Of a stretch of 64,000 bases of DNA, positions 1 through 9,336 are shown one piece after another. Both the position numbers and the translations under genes were made by a program. Source of the DNA: Spartobacteria bacterium (GTDB taxonomy: Bacteria; Verrucomicrobiota; Verrucomicrobiia; Chthoniobacterales; Chthoniobacteraceae). The notes under the pieces were generated by a model. It made no database searches. It saw nothing but the letters and a program-made list of their open reading frames with translations, and was not told where the DNA came from. Where the stretch lies: the NCBI GenBank assembly GCA_021324395.1, contig JAJPJG010000038.1, forward strand, positions 62,001 to 126,000, in the 5' to 3' direction. Positions within the stretch are counted from its first letter, which is position 1, and every line of letters begins with the position of its first letter.

Positions 1-39
1 AAACGCCGTTTCATTTGCGCCGGAGCTTATCGGCCGCCA

Positions 40-590
40 TGGAAAATTCAAGCGCGCGCGCCAAAATCGTCGTCGCATTCCCGAAACCGGCCCGCGCATC
101 GCACCGGAACGTCCCATGCCCCTCGCGAAACGAACCCGGCCACTGCCGCCATCATCCCTGCCATTTCGGAAACCCGCACGCGCAATACTGGAATCGACTT
201 TCACCCTCCGGAAATCGCCTTGCACAGTCCGGAAACCGACTTTGACAACGCTGAAATCGATCTGCGCAGTCGTGAAATCGACTTGGACAGTGCTGGAATC
301 GACATGCGCAACTCTGGAATCGAGTGGGACGGTTCTGAAATCGACTGTGACAGTTCTGGAATCGAGCCGCACACTCTGGAAATCGCGAGTGACAACGCGG
401 AAATCGCCCCGGACACTCCGGAAACTGCGAGTGACAGCGCTGGAATTGAGAATGACATCTCTGGAATTGAGAGTGACAACGCAGAAATGAGACGGGGCAT
501 GGCTGGAATTGACCAGCACAACGCTGGAACCGCCCGTGACATGGCTGGAATCGACCAGCGCACCTCTGGAATCACCCTTGGCTGGCTAAA
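40..590. repeat. Degenerate tandem array with 21-bp period (array 1)
   Basis: From position 192 to 570 the word AATCG or a close variant recurs at exactly 21-bp steps (192, 213, 234, 255, 276, 297 and so on to 570), 19 units without an indel. Further in-phase copies lie at 171, 129 and 108, and weaker out-of-phase ones at about 85, 65 and 45. The core is roughly TGGAATCGA, followed about one helical turn later by a weaker GACA block. The rest of each unit is variable. Because 21 is a multiple of three, long reading frames run through the array in several frames and on both strands. I treat these as by-products, not genes. No gene is supported in 1-870. Confidence 0.9.
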
Positions 591-635
591 GATAACCAGC
601 GCATGTCCGAAAATCGAACAAATCGGCCATTGGCT

Positions 636-712
636 CATTAGTCATTGGTCATTAGTCATTGGTCATTGGTCATTAGTCATTGGTCATTGGTCATTAGTCA
701 TTGGTCATTGGC
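636..712. repeat. 7-bp tandem repeat with 21-bp higher-order pattern
   Basis: Eleven consecutive 7-mers, CATTAGT or CATTGGT (last unit CATTGGC), with no interruption. From 657 the order GGT-GGT-AGT recurs, giving a 21-bp higher-order unit. It follows directly on the 21-bp array. Positions 713-870 hold no gene that I can support. Confidence 0.9.
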
Positions 713-870
713 CGTTCTCTTTTTCTCTTGTCTCAAAGGTCATTTGTTATACGAATTGCTAACTCTGAAAACCGACAAGGAAGCCGATTTTATGCGAACC
801 ATTTCCACCTTTTCAGAAGCACCCAAGTTCGCCGAATTCAGAATTAAGTGACTTCGCTTACACCAGATTC

Positions 871-1215
871 ATGCGACCTTTAGCTCATTTCTTAATTATC
901 TGGGGAGTTATTCTTTTACTCTTTGCAGCCTACGACGAGCATCGAGAGATTGCATCCGTGATTCCACCGGGCCGTTACGGTAGGCGTCAAATTATCAAGA
1001 AGGCAGATAAGCCAGAGGAGTTTCGCAATCTTATGATATACCAGTGGCTGCGAGATTCGTTGGTCGTTTCAGCAGGCTTTATCATTCTCGGCATGTGCCG
1101 TCGTGCCGACAGTCTTGATCCATTCTCTCCAGACTTTGCAGGCAAGTCAGAGATTGACGATCTGGAGCGAACCCTTGATGAAGAAGAGCAGAAGCGACAC
1201 CGACCACTAAAATGA
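871..1215 (+). CDS. Small hypothetical membrane protein
   Basis: 114 residues. The sequence shows an N-terminal hydrophobic segment (about residues 5-20) and a second one (about 65-78), separated by a basic stretch, and a charged C-terminal tail rich in Asp, Glu and Arg. I do not recognise the family. Base composition is lower in GC than the conserved genes further along, as in the next two hypothetical genes, so this stretch may be acquired. The region 1216-1405 is non-coding. That this is a real gene rests on its length, the lack of a better competing frame and protein-like composition. Confidence 0.55.
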   Translation: MRPLAHFLIIWGVILLLFAAYDEHREIASVIPPGRYGRRQIIKKADKPEEFRNLMIYQWLRDSLVVSAGFIILGMCRRADSLDPFSPDFAGKSEIDDLERTLDEEEQKRHRPLK

Positions 1216-1405
1216 CCAGTCCCCTAACCATGCGATGCAGCTAACAGGCTTCGCGCGTCACGGTAGCTTGCTCCCCGCAGACCCGCCGAGCAGTAGCCAA
1301 CCCGCAGGGAAGGGCCTGCAAGGTTTCGACGCGTCCGCTGACACAGCCAAGCAAGTGAGATGGTGAGCTAAGTTGGATTTTTGCGTTAGGCCTACTACGC
1401 TCATC

Positions 1406-1891
1406 ATGCGCTATTGTCTTCTAGTCGTTGCCAGTTTTCTGCCGCGCCTTGCGATGGCTGGCGCGATTGAGGATGGGGCACCTTTGGCGGACAACTACAA
1501 TCTATCCTTCCGCGTCCATCGCCAGCTCACCACGCACAAAGACTATTGGCTGCGTCCGCACAAGATTGAGGATCAAGGATGGATTTTTTCCTACTACATT
1601 TCCGAGCTGACCTTCTTAGGCCGCGCGAAGACGAGAGAGGGTTATCGCAACCTTTTTTACGTTAGCTATATCCGATCTTCCCGATATAAGACCTACGCCA
1701 CAGGCCCGGCGCGCGGGTATCACTATTTGCTTTCCGTCACGGATTCCGGCGACATCACGCTGTATGGGCGAACGGATGCTTCTCGCTCTGAAGTTGGTTT
1801 AGATGGAAGCGTCCTCAAGATCGAAAGCAACAAGATTGACCTCAACACGCCACAAGGCATGAAGTATCTCCGTGAGGTCCGCCCGCTCTAG
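1406..1891 (+). CDS. Hypothetical secreted protein
   Basis: 161 residues from the ATG at 1406. An upstream TTG at 1373 is possible, but the ATG gives a proper signal peptide: Met-Arg, a hydrophobic stretch, then an AMA/GA cleavage site near residue 18. The mature part is rich in Tyr and Arg and has no motif I recognise. It sits alone between a non-coding stretch and the convergent histone-like gene. The frame is open throughout and the signal peptide supports a real exported protein. Function is unknown. Confidence 0.55.
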   Translation: MRYCLLVVASFLPRLAMAGAIEDGAPLADNYNLSFRVHRQLTTHKDYWLRPHKIEDQGWIFSYYISELTFLGRAKTREGYRNLFYVSYIRSSRYKTYATGPARGYHYLLSVTDSGDITLYGRTDASRSEVGLDGSVLKIESNKIDLNTPQGMKYLREVRPL

Positions 1892-1979
1892 CAACCGGGG
1901 TTTTACGGGAGATTGCCGGTAAGCTGGAAACGCGCGCGACTTTGGCCGGGAATCTACCAGCCGATGCTCGCAACGCCTT

Positions 1980-2408
1980 CTATCGGCGTCCGGTTTTCTT
2001 CGCACCGCTGCTTTTTTTCGCCGCGGGACGTTTGGCTGCTTTCTTCGCCGGTTTCTTTGCCGCTGCTTTCTTTCCTGCCGGACGTTTCGGAGCGGCTTTT
2101 TTGGCTGCGGGTTTTGCCGCCTTTTTTGCCGTTTGCGCCATGCTTTTGCCGGCTGCTTTGATCGCCTTGGCCGCGCCGGCTTTCTGCACTTTCTTCGCCG
2201 CCGATTTCACCGCCGCCACCGCTCGGCGCGGAATCGCGGTTTTGCCTTGCTCCACGCGCTTGCCCATCATCGCCCCGGCCACGCCGCCGACAATCGCGCC
2301 CGCCGGTCCGGCCACCATGCTGCCGACCACTGCGCCGGTCACGGCTCCCGCGGTTTGTTTGGTTAGAGGAACATTTGCCTTCGCCGTCGTCTTGGATTTT
2401 GTGCTCAT
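1980..2408 (-). CDS. Histone H1-like Lys/Ala-rich protein with glycine-zipper segment
   Basis: 142 residues. Residues about 20-50 form a Gly/Ala/Val-rich glycine-zipper-like segment (GAVVGSMVAGPAGAIVGG). The C-terminal 80 residues are dominated by Ala-Lys-Lys and Pro-Ala-Lys repeats, like the C-terminal tail of histone H1 and bacterial Hc1/AlgP-type proteins. Such tails bind DNA non-specifically through charge. The combination of a membrane-like zipper with a histone tail is seen in several bacterial proteins of unknown role. Nucleoid binding is inferred from composition only. Lysine codons alternate and the frame is intact. Confidence 0.75.
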   Translation of the reverse strand: MSTKSKTTAKANVPLTKQTAGAVTGAVVGSMVAGPAGAIVGGVAGAMMGKRVEQGKTAIPRRAVAAVKSAAKKVQKAGAAKAIKAAGKSMAQTAKKAAKPAAKKAAPKRPAGKKAAAKKPAKKAAKRPAAKKSSGAKKTGRR

Positions 2409-2493
2409 AAAATGGGTTTCTACTATTGTTTATTCGCCCGTGGGACGGGTGATGGCTGCGTGGTCGTAGCGGTAACCGGGAGGTGTGATTGGT

Positions 2494-2988
2494 TCACCGG
2501 TTCTCGTTCAGCAGCGACTCCAGATCGAGCGCCTTTGTGAACATCGCCAGCTCGCCCTCCGGCGTGCGCGGCCATTGCTCCATCGGCCGATCCCAATACA
2601 GCTCCACGCCATTGTCGTCCGGGTCGTGCAGATAAAGCGCCTCGCTCACGCCATGATCCGCCGCGCCGTCGAGCGGGATGCCACGTTCCATCAGACGCCG
2701 CAACGCATCGCCCAGCTCCGCCCGCGTCGGATACAAAATCGCCACGTGATACAGCCCTGTCGTCCCCGGCGCCGGCGCACGCCCACCCGCGCTCTCCCAG
2801 GTATTGAGCCCGATGTGATGATGATACCCGCCCGCGGATAGAAAGGCCGCCTGACTTCCCATCCGCTGCGTCACTTCAAACCCGAGCACATCTCGATAAA
2901 ACGAAAGCGCCCGCTCCAAGTCCGCCACCTTCAAATGCACATGCCCGATGCGAACGGCGGGGTGGATGGGTGCGGTCATGATGAGCAT
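2494..2988 (-). CDS. VOC-family (glyoxalase/ring-cleavage dioxygenase-like) protein
   Basis: 164 residues. It begins with the typical VOC opening IGHVHLKVADLERALSFYRD, followed by GFEVTQR, the central HVAILYPTRAELGDAL, and the C-terminal YLHDPDDNGVELYWDRP. The metal ligands expected in this fold (His in the first beta-strand, His at HVAIL, Glu in GVELYWD) are present, so it is probably a metal-dependent CatE-type catechol 2,3-dioxygenase-like or glyoxalase-like enzyme. The substrate cannot be told. The ATG at 2988 directly follows the stop of the upstream membrane-protein gene; an internal ATG at 2979 is an alternative start. Confidence 0.85.
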   Translation of the reverse strand: MLIMTAPIHPAVRIGHVHLKVADLERALSFYRDVLGFEVTQRMGSQAAFLSAGGYHHHIGLNTWESAGGRAPAPGTTGLYHVAILYPTRAELGDALRRLMERGIPLDGAADHGVSEALYLHDPDDNGVELYWDRPMEQWPRTPEGELAMFTKALDLESLLNENR

Positions 2989-4536
2989 CTATTCAGTTGG
3001 TTTTAATCGAGCGCTAATAGCTGGAATTAATTCATCCAATCGTTGTTGCAGCCAGATCGCATTGAGTTGCTCTCGGAATAGGGGCTCTTGTGTTGTGGTT
3101 GGATCGGGAGGAATGCGCGACATATCGGGGGCGGAGATCGCGCGTAATTTTTCCAATGCGTTTTTTGCGTCCTCTGACGTTAGTTTGTCACGCACCGCAT
3201 AGATGGCTGCAGCTGCTACGAAGGGATTATTGCTTTGAAAAAAAGGCCGGACTTGATCCACATCAGGTTTGCTCCGTTCTAATGTGTCCCAGAAAGTTGC
3301 GATGTAGCGCTCATCAGCGATTTCCATCGCTCGCAAGAGGCGAGGCACTGCTGGTTTGACCAGTTTTCCAAACTCAGAGAACACCACGGGCCCGTGCTTG
3401 GGCCAAAGCGGTTCGGCCGTTGTGAGAAGCTTATCGGTAATTTGCTGAAGCCGTTCGTGGAGCTTCGGAGCGGTGTCCTTGATCGACTGGGGATCTTCAT
3501 CAAAACCCAGCCACCGGCAGAGCACGCTATATTCATATGGCCAGTTTGAGTTATCGGACCTTTTTCCTTCCTTTACTAGGAGGCCCGCTCGAAAGCCTTT
3601 AATTACATCAGCATCGTGAACCAGAACCTGAGCAACATTGCCACTGAGAGTTTGGTTCTTTGCTGCAATTTGACCAAGCAGTTCTAACTCATTGAAGCTT
3701 TCCAGATTGTCACACATTTCTCGTAATGCGCTCGCATGCTTTCCGTCACTTAGCACTTCCAATAGAAGTCGGTGCAATTCGATTGCCATCCAAGGCGAGA
3801 CAACTTCATTGGGTTTGCGAAGCCGAAGATCAAAGCGGTGCTGTTCACTGAAATGACCATCGAGCACCAGTTGCGGTCGCGTCGTTCCCCATTCTTTGTT
3901 CCACCACCATCGACGTAATGCGCGCGAGTTAGGATCAGAGTCATTATCCACAAGTCGGCCAACACCCACCGAAGATTGCATCTTGTTGTCACTGTCGATA
4001 GTGGCAGACCATTCTTCAGGCGGCAGATGCATAGTGACGATGCCCTTCTTGTCAGTCGTTTTTGTGCTCAAAGATCTGGTTGAGCCAAACTCGAATACAG
4101 AAAAATGCACCGGTAGGTTTGGAGCAGGTATTCCATCTTCATCGGTTACCGTAATGGTAGTTCTCGGCGTCTGTAATTCTGTCAACGCAAACACTGCAAA
4201 GGCAGATGTGCTGAGCCCGCCAATGACTCCCGGCAAATTCCATGCGATTTTTCGTGGGAATGCGAATCCTGCAACCATCAGCGAAACTGCCGCTGCGATA
4301 ATCAGCGGTAATGCGAAAAGTAAATAGAACCCCACTGCCATTCCGACAAAGCCTGAGTCGGGCGTGTGTCCTACGTTGTGCGGCAGGATTCCGAAGATTT
4401 GCCGCAGGATAAGGAAATCTAAGACAACGATCGGAGACCAAAAGACTAACACCCAGCGGTGTCCGCGCAGAAATGGCAAAGCCACCGTGCCGACGAGGAG
4501 GAATCCGAGTAAAAGAAACCATTCCTTAGTCATCAT
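2989..4536 (-). CDS. Hypothetical membrane protein with C-terminal helical domain
   Basis: 515 residues. The first 125 residues hold about four hydrophobic helices. Then comes a beta-rich segment beginning TTITVTDEDGIPAPNLPV, which resembles a carboxypeptidase-regulatory or Ig-like fold, and then a long alpha-helical, Leu-rich region to the C-terminus that may be HEAT-like. No catalytic motif was found. GC content is lower than in the conserved genes. It may be co-transcribed with the VOC gene, whose start codon touches its stop. Function unknown. Confidence 0.6.
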   Translation of the reverse strand: MMTKEWFLLLGFLLVGTVALPFLRGHRWVLVFWSPIVVLDFLILRQIFGILPHNVGHTPDSGFVGMAVGFYLLFALPLIIAAAVSLMVAGFAFPRKIAWNLPGVIGGLSTSAFAVFALTELQTPRTTITVTDEDGIPAPNLPVHFSVFEFGSTRSLSTKTTDKKGIVTMHLPPEEWSATIDSDNKMQSSVGVGRLVDNDSDPNSRALRRWWWNKEWGTTRPQLVLDGHFSEQHRFDLRLRKPNEVVSPWMAIELHRLLLEVLSDGKHASALREMCDNLESFNELELLGQIAAKNQTLSGNVAQVLVHDADVIKGFRAGLLVKEGKRSDNSNWPYEYSVLCRWLGFDEDPQSIKDTAPKLHERLQQITDKLLTTAEPLWPKHGPVVFSEFGKLVKPAVPRLLRAMEIADERYIATFWDTLERSKPDVDQVRPFFQSNNPFVAAAAIYAVRDKLTSEDAKNALEKLRAISAPDMSRIPPDPTTTQEPLFREQLNAIWLQQRLDELIPAISARLKPTE

Positions 4537-4733
4537 CGCATGTTCATTCGATCTCCAGTTGGTATTTAAGGATGCGCGGGCGGCGGGATTTTGTCAGCAG
4601 CATTTGTGGATGAGACCGGTATCAGCACGACATCAAAAAGGGAATCATGTGTTTTGTCACACAATTGTAACAATTCTCCGCTTTACATTTAATGCATAGA
4701 TTTTGAAACATCCGCCTCAACGGTTTCCGGTCG

Positions 4734-4750
4734 AGGAACGCGAGGTTCCT
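4734..4750 (+). promoter_or_regulatory. Leader hairpin upstream of the 4794 gene
   Basis: AGGAAC (4734-4739) and GTTCCT (4745-4750) form a 6-bp stem with a 5-nt loop. A good Shine-Dalgarno AAGGAG at 4783-4788 precedes the ATG at 4794. The AT-rich stretch 4650-4710 upstream probably carries the promoter, but I cannot define its boxes. Role of the hairpin unknown. Confidence 0.4.
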
Positions 4751-4793
4751 GAGCGGTTCCAAAACATAATCAAACTAAGACCAAGGAGTTTTT

Positions 4794-5669
4794 ATGAAAG
4801 ATCGTTTTGATGATAAGCGCAAGATGGGGGCTGCCGTGTTGCAGACCGTGAACAGTAGTCGAAACAAGGCGGTGTGGAGTCCAAACCCACCTGCGGAAAC
4901 GCCGTTGCCGATGTTCAACGACAAGGTCGATGAGCTGGCTGAAGTGCAGGAGCTGCTGGGTAACCGCGATACCTCCGGCGCGGGCAATGCGACGGACAGC
5001 AAGGACACTGCGGAAACGGCGCTGGAGGATGCGGCGCTGGTGATGAGCGGGAAGCTGTTTGTTTACTACGATTCGCTCGCAAAGTTTTACCACAAGGCGG
5101 GCAACGATGCGCTCTCGGCCAAGGCGTCGGGCATCGCGCAGAAGTATCGCTTCCGCAAAAGCGATTTCACGAAGCTGCGCGATGGCGCGCTGCTTGAGCG
5201 GACGCTGTCGGTCTTCGTCGGCGCGGCGGTCCTGGCGACGGCGCCGCAGGCGGGCTGGGGCGACGGGCTCTCCGATGCGCTGAACGCGGCGTTGCGCGAT
5301 GGAACGGTGGAGGCTGGCGGCGGAGTGCCGCCGGTGACGACCGGTGACAAATTGATCACGCCCGAGCGCGCGAAAATCACCACGCCGAAAATCGTCGATC
5401 TCGGCGCGAGCCGGACGGCGTATGCCACGTGGGTGACCGCGCCGCAGGATGCGATCGGCAAACGGAAAATTCTCAACCAGCAAACGACTCCGATGTTGAT
5501 CGACGAGCAGGACTCGGTGCTCGATGCGCTGGATCGTTTGATAGAGCATTTCCGCGGCACGGATGAAGGCGACCGTTTCATCGGCGAGTATTTCACCGCG
5601 CGGATGGTGCGCAATACCGGTTCGCATTCCGCGCCGGAAACCCCGCCTGCACCAGCGCCGGCGAAGTAG
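4794..5669 (+). CDS. Hypothetical helical protein, distant relative of the 51655 gene product
   Basis: 291 residues, cytoplasmic (no signal peptide or membrane helix). The start at 4794 has a strong AAGGAG site 6 nt upstream. The product is mostly helical, with a Pro-rich tail (APETPPAPAPAK). Compared by eye with the product at 51655-52359, it shares the order of blocks: a long helical core, an Ala/Tyr block preceding a Pro-Arg/Pro-Gln dipeptide (YATWVTAPQDAI against YSLAVGSPRAAQI), and a C-terminal block LDRLIEHF...F..EYFTAR against MDRLVLQF...F.AEYQKAR. Both end in Pro/Ala-rich tails. I know proteins of this kind only as uncharacterised; no function is proposed. Confidence 0.8.
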   Translation: MKDRFDDKRKMGAAVLQTVNSSRNKAVWSPNPPAETPLPMFNDKVDELAEVQELLGNRDTSGAGNATDSKDTAETALEDAALVMSGKLFVYYDSLAKFYHKAGNDALSAKASGIAQKYRFRKSDFTKLRDGALLERTLSVFVGAAVLATAPQAGWGDGLSDALNAALRDGTVEAGGGVPPVTTGDKLITPERAKITTPKIVDLGASRTAYATWVTAPQDAIGKRKILNQQTTPMLIDEQDSVLDALDRLIEHFRGTDEGDRFIGEYFTARMVRNTGSHSAPETPPAPAPAK

Positions 5670-5692
5670 GCGGACCAACGATTTTGCGCACG

Positions 5693-5735
5693 CGCCACCT
5701 GCCAGCCTCATCCGTTCCCGGCTTCGCAGGTGGCG
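5693..5735 (+). terminator. Inverted repeat downstream of the 4794 gene
   Basis: CGCCACCTG (5693-5701) and CAGGTGGCG (5727-5735) are perfect complements, 25 nt apart, 24 nt after the stop at 5669. There is no run of T after the stem, so an intrinsic terminator is only a likely reading. The rest of 5670-5886 shows nothing else clear. Confidence 0.5.
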
Positions 5736-5886
5736 ACGCAAAGAAAAGGTGTCTCTACCGGCTTTTGCAAGTGACAGCCGCCGGTGCGCCCGATAGCATC
5801 GCGCGCGTTCCGCAGCTCGTCGCCGGCATCGTTGCGGCAGGGTGGATGCGGGGTATTCGGTAAAACAGCATTGCAGTTTTTTCACC

Positions 5887-8800
5887 ATGAGAACCATGCC
5901 CTTGCTCGAACCGCTGGAGGCGCGCATCGCGCCGGCCACCATCATCGTCAATTCGCTCGCCGATCCGACCGAGGCGGGCAAAACCACATTGCGCGACGCG
6001 CTCGCGCTCGCTGACAGTCCATCGCATCCGGGCCCGGATACGATCGTCTTTCAACTGCCCGGCGCGGTCATTCCGGGTGCGAATACCATCAAGCTCAACG
6101 GCACGGAACTGACGAGCGGCGGCAACGTCACGATCATCGGCCCCGGCGCGGGGAAGCTGATCATTGATGGAGATGGCAAGAGCCGCATTTTTGATTTTAA
6201 CGACAACGCGAGCAGCGCCGACAGTCCGGTGAGCATTAGCGGGCTGTCCATCATCAATGGCCATGCCAAGGGCGGCGTGGGCATCGGGACATACGCGCAA
6301 AACAATTACGGCGGCGGGATCTACTCCGCCGAGTCGCTGACTTTGAAAAATGTCGTCATCTCCGGGAACACTGCCGATCAAGATAGCGGTGGAGTTTCGG
6401 TCGCGGGAAACAAGACGGATACGAAGTTGAGCATCAGCAACTGCGTGATCACGAGCAATACCGCCAGCGCGGACGGTGGGGCGCTGGAGGGGTTTTATCT
6501 GAAGTCAGCGACGATCAGCAATACGACCATCTCCGGCAATACTGCGGGCAATCACGGCGGCGGAATCGCCGTGGGCAACGACACCGGGGGAAAGGACATT
6601 GCCATCACCGGCTGCGTGATCTCGGGAAACACGGCGAACTTTGGCGGCGGAGTTTGGGTGGAAAATCTAGGCACCGGCAAGACAACGATCAGCGCGACGA
6701 AGATCACGGGGAATGTTTCCACCGACAAGACCGGCAGCCACGGCGGCGGCGGAATCTACGTGGAAAGAGGGACCACCATCATCACGGGCTGCACCGTCAG
6801 CAACAACACGGCGATCTATGACGGCGGCGGCATCTTCGCTCATAATTTCGATTCGCTCACCATTTCCAAAAGCACCATCTCCGGCAACCGCACGATAGGG
6901 ACCAATGCGTCTGGCCACGGTGGCGGCGGTGTTTTCATTCTAGGCGATAGCACCGGGACGTTGGACCCGGTGAGCATTTTGAACTCGCTCATTTCCGACA
7001 ATCAGAGCGCGCTCGATGGCGGTGGAGTTTTGGCGAAGAACGGCATCGCGCTGTCCGTGTCCGGCTCGACCTTTTCGGGCAACCACGCAACCGGTATCGG
7101 CGGCGGCATTGCGACACGAGGCAACAATGCGAACAAAGTGGACCTCACCGTAACCGGCGGCGAATTTTCCGGCAACACCGCGGACGCCGGCGGTGGCATC
7201 AGCGCCGAGGGTGGCAACTCGGGAGCCGGCGACGGGACGTTTTCCTTGACCGGCTCAAAGGTGACGGGAAACACCGCATCCGGAGGCGGTGGCGTCGAGG
7301 TGGCGACGAATGCCGGCGTCACGTTTAAAAATGCCGTGGTCACCGGCAATGTCGGCACGAATTATGGCGGCGGGCTCACGGTCACCACGGCGCAGAATTT
7401 CCTCATCAGCGGAGGTTCCATCTCCGGCAATTTCTCCAACCGCGGAGCCGGCGTGTGGGCCTACAACAGCGCGGGCAGCATTTTGGGAACGACCATCTCC
7501 GGCAACGCGGCGAAAACCGACGGCGGAGGCGTGCAGGCCTTTAACTCCAGCGTGACCGTGCAGGTCGCCAAAGTCACCGGCAACACCGCCCCCAGCAGTC
7601 CGAATCTCAGCTCTGTCGCGGGCAACTTCATCCCATCCGGCCCCGCGGCTGCCGCGCCTGCAGCCGGACACACCGGCATCGTCATTACCACGATCCAGGA
7701 CGTGGTGGATGCCAACGATGGTGTGACTTCGCTGCGTGAAGCCCTCGCTCAGGCCGACCTGACGCCCGACACGGTGGATACGATCAGCTTTGCACCACAG
7801 GAAAGTCCCGTGGATGGCGCATGGATCATCAAGCTCAACGGCACGGAACTCAGCAGCCTCGGCAACGTGAAGATCATCGGTCCCGGCCCGGGCAAGCTCA
7901 TCCTCGACGGCGACGGAAAGAGCCGCGTTTTAAATATCTACTCGCCCGGCGACGACACGCCAGTGACGATCAGCGGGCTTTCGATCGTTAACGGCCAGCT
8001 TTCCGGCTCCTCTGGCGCCGCTATCAAGTGTGCCGAATCGCTGACGCTCAAGAATGTCGTGATCTCTGGAAACTCCGACAGCTCTGTCAATACCCAAGGC
8101 GGTGGAGTCGAGGCCTTCGGCACGAAAGCCACCATCAGCAATTCGTTTTTCACCGGCAACCAGTCGGGCGGGTCAGGAGGCGGTCTCTTTTTGGCTACTG
8201 GATCCATCACCTTCAAGAACTCCATCGTCACCGGCAACACGGCGGCTGCCGATAATCACTCCGGAGGGATGTTTGCCGAAGTTCTCAAGAGAAATGGCTA
8301 TGTAGGCTCGATGGCCATCAGCGACTCGCTGATTTCCGGGAATAGCGCAGGCTACGCCGGCGGTTTGTATCTAAATAACGACAGTGAAGCGGCCTCCAAG
8401 ATCACGGTGAGCAACACGAAAATCACCGGCAATGCTGCCACAGCCACCAGCGGCACACAGCAAGGCGGGGGCGGGGTCTATATAGACTTTGCCACCAACA
8501 CCACCATTACCGGCTGCACGATCAGCAACAATGAATCGGCCACCGGCGGCGGTGGCATCAAAGTCTCAACGTTTTCCTCGCTCGCCATTTCCAAGAGCAC
8601 GATCAGCGGCAATCGCGCCACTTCGGGCGGCGGACTTTTGGCAGAGGGCGATGCCACGAATCCCCTCGATCTCGTGACCATCACGAAGTCCGTTATCGCG
8701 GACAATGGTGCCGCCAGCGGCAACGGTGGCGGCGTGAACGCTTTCGGCGGCGTGCTGCTAAAGCTTTCCAACTCCACGGTGACCGGCAACCATGCTTCGG

Positions 8801-9336
8801 ACAAGGGCGGCGGCGTTCGGAGCAACGATTCTCTCACCGTGAGCGGCGGCACCTTTGCCGACAACATCGGAAAATACGGCGGCGGCATCCATGCCACGGG
8901 CGCACTCACCATCAGCACGGCGAAGATCACCGGCAACGTCGCCACGAAAGGAGGAGGGGGCGTCTACGCCAGTGGCATAACGGGAACGTTGTCATTGCAG
9001 AAGAACAGCTTTACCGAAAACTCCGCCAGCACCGGCGGCGGGCTTTTCATTTTGAACACGCCGAACTTCACCATTAGCGGCGGTTCATTCACTGCCAATT
9101 CGGCATTGCAAGGAGGCGGCATCAATCTCGATGGCAGCGCAGGCAGCATCCTGAAGGCGTTGATCACCGGCAACGTCGCGAACAAGGGCGGCGGGATTTT
9201 CAACTCTGGCACCACCGCGAATGCCATCACGCTGCAAATCGCCAAAGTCATCGCCAACACCGCCGTGACCGCACCGAATGTCGGCGACGATCCCGGCGAC
9301 TTGAGCACATTCAACTTTGTCCCACCACTGCCATGA
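5887..9336 (+). CDS. Large parallel beta-helix surface protein with LEPLEARIAPA N-terminus
   Basis: 1,149 residues from the ATG at 5887. It opens with MRTMPLLEPLEARIAPA, a motif resembling the LEPR-type N-terminal motif known at the start of many large extracellular proteins of Planctomycetes and Verrucomicrobia. The body is built of right-handed beta-helix repeats (ISGNTA, TGNTASGGGG, NNTAIYDGGG). Two copies of a CSLREAI-like segment occur (TTLRDALALAD near residue 35 and TSLREALAQAD near 615). Each is followed by the same order of blocks (IKLNGTEL, IIGPG, KLI.DGDGKSR, ISGLSI.NG), so the protein is an internal duplication of a module of roughly 590 residues. No lyase active site is evident. 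A role as exported structural or adhesive protein is inferred. Confidence 0.9.
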   Translation: MRTMPLLEPLEARIAPATIIVNSLADPTEAGKTTLRDALALADSPSHPGPDTIVFQLPGAVIPGANTIKLNGTELTSGGNVTIIGPGAGKLIIDGDGKSRIFDFNDNASSADSPVSISGLSIINGHAKGGVGIGTYAQNNYGGGIYSAESLTLKNVVISGNTADQDSGGVSVAGNKTDTKLSISNCVITSNTASADGGALEGFYLKSATISNTTISGNTAGNHGGGIAVGNDTGGKDIAITGCVISGNTANFGGGVWVENLGTGKTTISATKITGNVSTDKTGSHGGGGIYVERGTTIITGCTVSNNTAIYDGGGIFAHNFDSLTISKSTISGNRTIGTNASGHGGGGVFILGDSTGTLDPVSILNSLISDNQSALDGGGVLAKNGIALSVSGSTFSGNHATGIGGGIATRGNNANKVDLTVTGGEFSGNTADAGGGISAEGGNSGAGDGTFSLTGSKVTGNTASGGGGVEVATNAGVTFKNAVVTGNVGTNYGGGLTVTTAQNFLISGGSISGNFSNRGAGVWAYNSAGSILGTTISGNAAKTDGGGVQAFNSSVTVQVAKVTGNTAPSSPNLSSVAGNFIPSGPAAAAPAAGHTGIVITTIQDVVDANDGVTSLREALAQADLTPDTVDTISFAPQESPVDGAWIIKLNGTELSSLGNVKIIGPGPGKLILDGDGKSRVLNIYSPGDDTPVTISGLSIVNGQLSGSSGAAIKCAESLTLKNVVISGNSDSSVNTQGGGVEAFGTKATISNSFFTGNQSGGSGGGLFLATGSITFKNSIVTGNTAAADNHSGGMFAEVLKRNGYVGSMAISDSLISGNSAGYAGGLYLNNDSEAASKITVSNTKITGNAATATSGTQQGGGGVYIDFATNTTITGCTISNNESATGGGGIKVSTFSSLAISKSTISGNRATSGGGLLAEGDATNPLDLVTITKSVIADNGAASGNGGGVNAFGGVLLKLSNSTVTGNHASDKGGGVRSNDSLTVSGGTFADNIGKYGGGIHATGALTISTAKITGNVATKGGGGVYASGITGTLSLQKNSFTENSASTGGGLFILNTPNFTISGGSFTANSALQGGGINLDGSAGSILKALITGNVANKGGGIFNSGTTANAITLQIAKVIANTAVTAPNVGDDPGDLSTFNFVPPLP

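Noticed and set aside
15-762. Overlapping open frames on both strands in the first 760 bp
   Set aside because: They arise because the 21-bp repeat keeps all frames free of stops; none has a ribosome site or a recognisable domain.
4770-5987. Long minus-strand frame of 405 residues
   Set aside because: Arg-rich shadow of the 4794 gene, which has a strong ribosome site and a family relative elsewhere in the window.
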